From: Saussurea involucrata
Lineage: Eukaryota; Streptophyta; Magnoliopsida; Asterales; Asteraceae
Reading direction: 5' to 3'
NCBI GenBank assembly: GCA_033807775.1
Contig: CM066313.1
Coordinates: 63,720,484-63,784,483 of the forward strand
Length of the DNA: 64,000 nt
Under the pieces are notes generated by a model. The model was given only the letters and a program-made list of their open reading frames with translations, ran no database searches and was not told the DNA's origin. The position numbers and the translations under genes are program-made. Of the stretch, positions 56,539-64,000 are shown one piece after another; position 1 is the first letter of the stretch; the number at the start of each line of letters is the position of its first letter.

Positions 56539-59500
56539 GTTAAGAAGGGTATCTGGTATCTCGATAGCGGATGCTCTAGACACATGACTGGTAAGAAGAA
56601 CCTGCTCACTGAGTATAAGGAAGAGAAGGGTCCCTCAGTGACCTTCGGTGGAAACGGAAAAGGCTATACCCGAGGGTTTAGTGTACTCTCTAATGGTACA
56701 ACAACCTTTGGAAGAGTTGCATATGTTGAAGGACTGAAGCATAATCTTCTAAGCATAAGTCAGCTATGTGACAAAGATAACAAAGTGATCTTCACTAAGC
56801 AATCCTGCTTTGTCACTGACAAAAAGGAGAAGATAGCTCTCAGCGGTTATCGTTTAGAAAATGTTTACGTTATAAACATGGACTCTACAACCACTGAGAA
56901 CTCCTGTTTCTTCTCAAAAGCCTCATCTGATGTCAACTGTCTATGGCATAAGAGGCTCTCTCATCTCAACTTCAAGACACTGAATACTCTTTCTTCTAAA
57001 GAGTTGGTCACTGGTCTACCTCAACACTCATACGCCAAGGAGTCCTTATGTTCAGCGTGTTAGAAAGGGAAACAGACCAAAGCAAGCTTCAAGTCTAGGC
57101 AAGTTTCCTCAGTGTCATCTCCTCTACAACTTCTCTATATGGATTTGTTTGGTCCTGTTAACAAACAATCCATCGCTGGAAAGAAATATACATTGGTCAT
57201 AGTTGATGAAGTCTCTCGCTATACCTGGGTAACGTTTCTCCGTTCTAAGAGTGACACCCCTGAAGAACTCATCACCTTTGTTAGGAAAATGGAAGTCCTG
57301 AACAACATGACCGTTCGCTCAATAAGGAGTGATCATGGAACTGAATTCAAAAACAGTTCTCTTGATTCCTTCTTCGAAAGTAAGGCTATTTCTCACAACT
57401 TTTCGTCAGTGAGAACGCCACAACAAAATAGAACTGTCATTGAAGCCGCATGTTCAATGCTCAGCAATTCTCACCTGCCTACTCAGTTTTGGGCAGAAGC
57501 TGTCAACACTTCTTGTTTTACTCAAAATAGGTCACTGATCGTCAAAAGATCCAAAATGACAGCCTATGAACTTTTTCATAGGAGAAAGCCTTCTATCAGC
57601 TTTCTTCACATCTTTGGATGTAAGTGTTTCATACTGAACAACAGAGATGCCCTTGGAAAGTTTGATCCTAAGGCTGATGATGGAATCTTTCTTGGATATT
57701 CTTCAATCTCCAAAGCTTTCAGAGTCTTCAATCGAAGAAGACAGACTATCGAAGAAACTATCCACGTCACCTTTGATGAATCTCGCTCAGCGAACTCTAG
57801 ACCCTCTGCTGATACTGAAGAACTAAATCAATGGATGTTTTCTCATCTTGGTGATTCAGAAGACATTCCCACTCCTCCATCTCATACTCATCCCGCTGAA
57901 GATGATGATCCTACCATCATCCCAAGCATGCAGAATAGTGAAGCTGAAACTTCATGGGTCTCAGCTATTCCTCTAAACACTATGCCTGCTTCTGAACCTT
58001 CTGTCTCAGACATACCATCAACTTCTCAGCAATCAGTGAATGAAATGCCATTTGCACCATTTCCTCTGTTGGCTGATATACCAGAAGTCACTGAAGCCTC
58101 ATCTTCAGCTCCTCTAGTTCAGGTTGAGTCAGCGACTTATGCTCCTGCTCAGTGATGGACTATAAATCACCCTATTGATCAGATTCTTGGTGATCCAAAC
58201 GTTGGTGTTCAGACTCGACGTGCAGGTAATATTTGCTTATTTGTTAACTTTATTTCTCTGATTGAACCAAAGAAAACAAATGATCCCCTCCAAGATCCAA
58301 ACTGGGTCAGCGCTATGCAAGAAGAGCTAACAGAATTTGAAAGAAACAAAGTTTGGAAACTTGTTACTCGTCCATCTGACAAGTCAGTAATAGGCACTAA
58401 ATGGGTCTATCAAAACAAGTTGGATGAACAAGGAACTGTAACCCGCAACAAGGCTCGACTTATTTTTCAGGGATACAGACAAGAGGAAGGTATAGATTAC
58501 GACGAAACCTTTGCTCCAGTGGCAAGACTAGAATCCATTCGTCTCTTCTTAGCTTACGATGTACACAAAGACTTCAAAGTTTATCAAATGGATGTCAAGT
58601 CAGCGTTCCTAAATGGAAAGCTGAATGAAGAAGTCTACGTGGAACAACCTCCAGGATTCTCAGATCCTAAGCATCCAGGTTATGTTTATAAACTGGATAA
58701 GGCACTCTATGGCTTAAAACAAGCTCATCGTGCATGGTATGACACTCTCTCATCTTATCTCCTTATCGAAAAATTTGAGCGTGGTAAAATCGACAAAACT
58801 CTATTTTTCAGGAAAGTAAAAGGTCATATTATTACTGTTCAAATATATGTCGATGATATTATATTTGGTTCTACTAACCCTGACTTGTGTACTCGTTTCG
58901 CTGATAGAATGAAAGTTGAATATAAAATGAGTATGATGGGTGAGCTAACATATTTCCTTGGTCTACAGATAAAACAAAATGAAAAAGGAACTTTCATTAA
59001 TCAGGGAAAGTATGTTAAAGATATGCTGAAGAAATTTGATTTAACTCAGAGCTCAGCTATGAAAACCCCTATGGCACCGCCGCTGACACTAAACAAGGAT
59101 CCTTCTGGAATACCTGTTAATGTCACGACGTACCATAGGATGATCGGCTCTCTGCTGTATCTCACAGCTAGCCGACCTGATATTATGTACGCAGCCTGTT
59201 TGTGTGCACGATATCAAGATGAACCTAAGGAATCTCATATGATCGTTGTAAAGAGAATCTTTCGTTACCTTAAGGGTACTCCTAACCTACGTCTTTGGTA
59301 TCCCAAAGACTCAGGGTTTGATCTAATCGCCCATTCAGATAGTGATTTTGTTGGTTGCAAAATGGATAGGAAAAGCACCACAGGAGGCTGTCAGCTCCTG
59401 GGTGGAAAGCTGGTGAGTTGGACAAGTAAAAAGCAAAACTCTGTGTCCACCTCAACCGCTGAAACTGAGTATGTAGCTGCTGGAAGTTGTTGTTCTCAGG

Positions 59501-59793
59501 TTTTGTGGATGAGAAATCAACTACTGGACTATGACTTACAACTCTAAAAAACTCCAATCTATTGCGATAGCACAAGTGCCATCGCTATAGCCAATAATCC
59601 AGTGCTACACTCAAAGACCAAACACATCAAAATCAAGTATCATTTTATCAGAGATCATGTGATGAATGGTGATATCGAACTTCATTTTATCCCCACTGAC
59701 TTTCAGTTAGCTGATCTATTTACCAAACCTCTTGATGAGACAAGATTCAACTTTTTCATTAGCGAGCTTGGAATACTGAACTTTGAAGAATAA
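56533..59793 (+). pseudogene. Element D2 pol
   Basis: Protease WYLDSGCSRHMTG; GAG-pre-integrase CLWHKRLSHLNF; TAG at 57061-57063; integrase with MDLFGP and RSDHGTEF, but 21 bases are missing at about 57429, removing the GVVERRN block that carries the catalytic Glu. TGA at 58153-58155 lies in the linker. RT and most of RNase H (58315-59547) form one open 410-codon frame with YVDDIIFGS (about 58850), interrupted at TAA 59545-59547; the rest runs to a stop at 59791-59793. HRAW replaces PRAW in the YGLKQAPRAW block. Confidence 0.94.
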
Positions 59794-60766
59794 AATCTTC
59801 AGCGGTTCGCATTTGATCAGTGATAGGATAAAACCAACCTGTATAACCCATTCTATCATCTACTCTATGAACAAAACTGATTCGCTGATATCAAGGTATG
59901 TTCTCTCTTACTCACTGACGTTCGCTAGAACTGCAAGATTTGAAAACAAATTGCATCGCTGAATATCTCTTCCTTTCAGTGATACTTTGGAAATTTCTAA
60001 ATCTAACACTGATATTTCCATTCAGTGCTTTATGTTTTCAAAAAGGTCCCTGAGAATTTCAAATCCTCAGAGACATCCTAAAATATGAAAGGACGTTTGT
60101 GACGTAATCAAACGGATAAACCCTGGCACGTTCTCTTTCTGACACACGTTTGCACGTTTCGTTTTCCTCAACCAATCATATGCAAACACGTGTCCGTGTC
60201 ATCATGAAAAACTTTTCTCGCTCATAGTTTTTCTCTCTCTACTCTCTCTATATAAACCCTTTGAGTTTATATTTTTTCCTTTACGCGGACAACTTCTCCT
60301 ACAAGCAAGAAATCACTGTTGCATTTCGAACTCCTCGTTTTCCAGAAATTGTTCGTCTTCTTCATCTAAGGTTAATATTCTTATTATTTACCTCTTATAA
60401 ACTTGTTTTTGATCTTATTCTTGTTATTAACAAATCAAACAAAAGAAACCTTTTTAAAATGAAATCATTTTCTTTTCATGATTTTATAAACACAACCTTC
60501 ATGGTTGTTCTTCAAGTTTAATTCAAAAATCTTAAACTTGTTCTTCATATGCTTTTCTAGAATCTCTTCTTCAAACAGAAACTGGAAAAACAAATTCTCT
60601 ATATGATTTGTATCTCTTTTTCTAAACAAGAAAAACCCTAATCTTCATTAAGACATTTTTTTGTCTGAATGAAATGGACAAAATTTCAAAAATATCTGTT
60701 TGGAAAATCTTTCCACATTAAGACATTTTTGTTCATTTTCTTCGTGATTATATGTGTTACACAGAA
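59794..60766 (+). promoter_or_regulatory. Element D2 internal promoter-like region and 5'-UTR intron
   Basis: Matches D1: donor CAAG/GTATGT (59895/59896), CCAAT (60172-60176), ACACGTGTC (60186-60194), TATA box TATATAAA (60249-60256), donor TAAG/GTTAAT (60370/60371) and acceptor ACACAG (60764), three bases before the ATG at 60767. Candidate intron 394 bases. No protein-coding content is visible. Confidence 0.65.
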
Positions 60767-63079
60767 ATGGCAACTACTACTGACACTGCTACCGCAAAGT
60801 CTCCTTCTGCCGCTGAGATCATTGAGTTCACAAAGGCTCCTCGGGTTAAATTCGATCTCAAGAAAGTTACGTTTCAACACAATAATCCCTATGCTCTTTT
60901 CGAATTCCCTGAAAGGAAACAGGTCACACATCTGGATGACGCTGTGAACTTTCTCAAGACTTGTCCTATATCGACAGCTCTTACTACCGCACCCCCTGCA
61001 CATCGTTATCTTCTAACTCAGTTCTGGTTTACTGCCAGAAGAACTCAGGTGCCTTCTCCCAAGGATCCCAAGAAAATGGTTGATGTCATTCTCCGTTACA
61101 CCAAACATGGAACTTCCAAGATCACACCGCATCATACAGGCGTGCTCTAAACATTCCCGGCAGTACCAGAGGAAAACCGTTTTGTCCCTCTACCATATCC
61201 CAAAAAGAACCATGCTGATAGGGCAACCCTGATTGCATTCTATGATGCAATGGGTTACACATGGGACACAGGGAGAGACAAAAACCCTGACAAGAAGCTA
61301 ACCGCCATCAAGAAGTCAATGATGCCCAACGAGATGAATTTCATCTTTGCTCATCTGATTAGCTGCCTGATAGCAAAAGTTGGGTCAACTGACCAAGCAT
61401 CCCAACCTCAACGGGCCATCGGATTCTCGTTGCTGGAGGGTCTCCATGTTGATTGGGCGTCAATTATCTACGAAGATCTGGCGTTCAGGGTGGGCATGGC
61501 TGACAGACCAACATGTGTTCCATATCTAAGGTTTGTCAGTGCTCTCTTTCTACACGCACTTGGAGATAAATACCCAAAAGTGGGTGACCTAAGACTCTCT
61601 CAGGTTGGCTCTAAGGTGTTCGACTTCAAAGCTCTACCAAACGAGGTACGTCTCTCTACTCTCTTATCTATTCTTAATCCTCCTTCTTCTACTTCTGCGG
61701 CTCTTTCTGCGGAAATCCCCACCGCTGATACCCAGGCTGCAAAAACCACTCCTCGTAAAAGGAAACACTCTACTTCCCAACTTGATTCCGAAAGGATCAA
61801 GAAAACCAAAGAGCAACCCTCCAAGCCATCAATGGCTGAAGACCTAGCATCTGACTCTCAATAGACTACGCTGGATGATTTCGTGGTACGCTCTGCCACA
61901 GCTGAAAAAGCCACCTTCCATCCAAACTTCAGTGTTTCTAAACGCTGACGTTATTAACTTGGAACAGAACCCACCTCCTTCAGCCTCTCTATAAACTGAA
62001 GTGATTCTCAGCGGATCCAACGCTGAACCTCTCTCCCAACAAATTCTCTCAACCTTCGTTCCTCCCACCATTTCTTTTGACACTCCACCAGTTTTCCCCT
62101 CGTTCTCTGGAACGCCTGTCATCATACATGATTTAACTGCGGATACTTTACATATGATGATGGATACAAGCTTAGGATCTGCAGGCACCTCCATGCGCCA
62201 AGGAACTCTCCAAGGCGATATGGAACACTACTCAGGTCAACGAGGTTTCGACAACTTCCCCAACCCGCCTGCAAGTATACACAAAACCATAAACACTCCT
62301 CTCTCTCAACCCCAAACTTCTGAGCTTTCCTTTGTTCACAAGTTGTTTACTGTTACAGGTCCTAATTTGGGAGATATTCAAAACTCCCTGAAAGATCTAG
62401 TGACAAAGGTGGACTCTTACAACACCACTCTCTCCACCAACTCTTCAGCGGTTACAGACGCTGGAGAGAATCTCAAAACGCTGACAACAGAGGTCGCTAA
62501 GAAAGACTCCAGTGCTGACATGGAGAAGGTTGAAGATCATATTGGAAGTTTTGCTACTAAAATCGCTAACCACTCCACCATCATCAACAATCTCAGCTTG
62601 GCGCACACCACCCTCTCTACAAACTTCACCACGCTGTCCAATGAAGTCACATCATTGACGACAGCGGTTGGAACTCTTCAGGGTGAAGTGACTTCTGTCA
62701 AGACTGAGGTTGGCACTGTCAAAAACTTACTCCAACAAGACCTTGATCGCCTGAATGCTCCAACTTGTGCTCCTTCACATTTCACTCAGGCTGATCGAGA
62801 GGATCTTCAAAGACTCAATCCTGCTGTTTCTGGCCCAGAAGACAGAATCGCAGTAATTGAAATCTGCATGGGAATCATTGGCCTACAAGACAGTGACTCT
62901 CTTGTTGATGCTGCTGATATTCCGATTAACTCCCCCACTCATCATGTGGAAGAGGGGGAGAAGAACGATGAAGGTCTTCCCAATAATGCTGAGGGGGAGA
63001 CAAATAAAACTGCTGCTGCTGCTACTTCTACCGCACAACCTCAGGGAGTTGAAAACCCTGAGGGAACCGATAAACCTCC
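60767..63079 (+). pseudogene. Element D2 extra ORF, interrupted by H
   Basis: N-terminal helical domain (60767-61640) parallel to D1, basic cluster RKRKH...RIKKTK (about 61750-61810), Ser/Pro-rich middle, coiled coil (62350-62740). Breaks: two frame changes between 61130 and 61190, TAG 61862-61864, frame change before 62001. The H element enters in the acidic region at 63080, so the C-terminal domain is not visible. Confidence 0.78.
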
Positions 63080-63567
63080 TGTTAGATCTGAAGTTTTGTC
63101 AATAAACCAAGTGTTGAAGATCTGATAAGAAGGTTCAGAAGTTCTGAGAAGAAGAGTCAGAAGTTCTGAGAAGAAGAGTCAGAGATCTGAGAAAGAGAAG
63201 TCAGAAGTTCTGAGAAGCGTGATCAGAAGAATGTTCAGAAGTTCTGAACTACCTGTTCAGAACTTATGACAAGTTTCGTTACTTAGTAATGTGTAAACTA
63301 ATTAGGACACGTGTTTTGTTCTTATTAGTCTTTCTTATTTGTACTGTAGCTTTAATATATCCGTTACAGTATAAATAGAGTGGTTAGCACTACGTTGCTA
63401 ACTGGTTGATTTTCCCATATTACTTGTATTCATTCCTTGTAATCTTTGAGGTTATCTCTCTCTTAGATCTGTAATTCTGTGCATCATTGAATACAATTGG
63501 GCTTGATCATACAATTTCTCAATTACTTCTTTCTATATTGATTGTAAGAATAGATCCTGCACTTTCA
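63080..63567 (+). repeat. Element H 5' LTR (488 bp)
   Basis: TGTTAGATCTGAAG to GCACTTTCA. U3 contains repeated AGAAGAAGAGTCAGAAGTTCTG-type units (63128-63260), G-box CACGTG at 63308-63313, and a TATA-like CAGTATAAATAG near 63366-63377. Confidence 0.93.
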
Positions 63568-63569
63568 AT

Positions 63570-63581
63570 TGGTATCAGAGC
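63570..63581 (+). other. Element H primer-binding site
   Basis: TGGTATCAGAGC, two bases after the LTR. Confidence 0.96.
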
Positions 63582-64000
63582 AAATCAACAAACAAATTCG
63601 TCCAAGAGTGTGTTTGATCGCGTTCTTGAAGTTTCTTGATCAATTCGACAATTGATTCCGCTGCTGCTAACAATTCTTGAATTCCTAACAATTCTTGAAT
63701 TCGTTTCTATCATTGATTCAAGAAATTTGAATTTGTCTTTCTGTTGAATCGATATCTTACAATCAAGTCATCCAAAGATTTTCTCTCTATGCTGATTAAT
63801 TCTCGAAATTAAACAGAGATCACAGGTATGTTTTCGAAATTCTTGATTGGTTTCTGGATCAAAGTGATTATATCTGCTGCATGTTGATTAGTATTCAAAT
63901 TTTTTGTTGAAAAGAAGATTTCATTAATTCATGTACTCTAACTGTTTGATGAAATGCATGTGACAGATTTGATTAATTCTTGCATGTTTTAGATTTGTGT
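63582..64000 (+). other. Element H leader with candidate intron
   Basis: First part (to about 63790) aligns with the B leader and first gag codons, but the start codon position reads AAG. Donor CACAG/GTATGT at 63825/63826 is followed by T-rich sequence and AG acceptors at 63966 and 63992. No gag frame is visible before the window ends. Confidence 0.55.

Larger units (their letters stand above)
53195..63079 (+). mobile_element. Element D2: SIRE-like copia, same family as D1, interrupted by H
   Basis: 5' LTR, PBS, gag, pol, promoter-like spacer and two-thirds of the extra ORF align with D1 in the same order. H is inserted at 63080; the 3' end lies right of the window. It is more decayed than D1 in places, with CGCTGA words turned into TGCTGA or CACTGA. 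About 31 CGCTGA/TCAGCG words remain. Confidence 0.95.
63080..64000 (+). mobile_element. Element H: A/B-type copia element, 5' end
   Basis: LTR, PBS and leader of an element inserted in D2. The LTR termini and leader match B, but the leader carries AAG where the gag ATG of B stands and then departs into intron-like sequence. The remainder lies beyond the window. Confidence 0.88.

Noticed and set aside
1..64000. tRNA or rRNA genes
   Set aside because: TGGTATCAGAGC matches are primer-binding sites next to LTRs; no cloverleaf or rRNA sequence is apparent.

Overview
The window is repeat-only plant nuclear DNA: a nest of LTR retrotransposons with no recognisable host gene, tRNA, rRNA or CRISPR array. 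PBSs complementary to initiator tRNA-Met, a Tekay-like chromodomain in the Ty3/gypsy element and SIRE/Maximus-like Ty1/copia elements with an extra gene after pol point to an angiosperm, probably a eudicot. Asteraceae is my guess, from remembered similarity only.

Layout, left to right. Element A (copia, + strand, 1-6910) enters from the left and ends in a complete 3' LTR. It sits inside element E (copia, - strand, pieces at 6911-7497, 18092-21314 and 34292-37428). E is also split by F (gypsy, - strand, 7498-18091, TSD ctttg) and by D1 (copia, + strand, 21315-34291, TSD agtat). E itself lies in C (copia, + strand, 37429-39329), of which only the 3' gene and part of the 3' LTR are visible. The C LTR is cut by B (copia, - strand, 39330-52698, TSD atatg), a sister of A. 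After about 490 bases of degenerate sequence comes D2 (copia, + strand, from 53195), a sister of D1. D2 is interrupted at 63080 by H, an A/B-type element that runs off the right edge. The TSDs at F, D1 and B, and the way E coding sequence resumes across the F and D1 insertions, make this nesting secure. Order of events: C first, then E, then A, F and D1 into E; B came after C, and H after D2.

The copia elements follow one plan: LTR, tRNA-Met PBS, gag (UBN2-type with CCHC knuckle), a stop codon followed by a splice-acceptor-like tract, pol (protease, integrase, RT, RNase H), a spacer resembling a promoter, a long extra ORF, PPT and LTR. The extra ORF is usually called envelope-like. Here it shows basic nuclear-localisation-like clusters, coiled coils and a conserved C-terminal domain, and no membrane segment. 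Every element is disabled by stops, frameshifts or lost catalytic residues, so none looks autonomous.

The most unusual signal is that each copia family is saturated along its whole length (LTRs, spacers and genes, both strands) with its own short word: CGCTGA in D1/D2, TTCTGA/TCAGAA in A/B/H, CTCTGT/ACAGAG in E, and possibly TCCGA in C. By my hand counts each is roughly ten- to twenty-fold above base-composition expectation in its own family and near background in the others. This recalls the family-specific motifs bound by VANC anti-silencing proteins of VANDAL transposons, and suggests an unrecognised element-specific DNA-recognition system.
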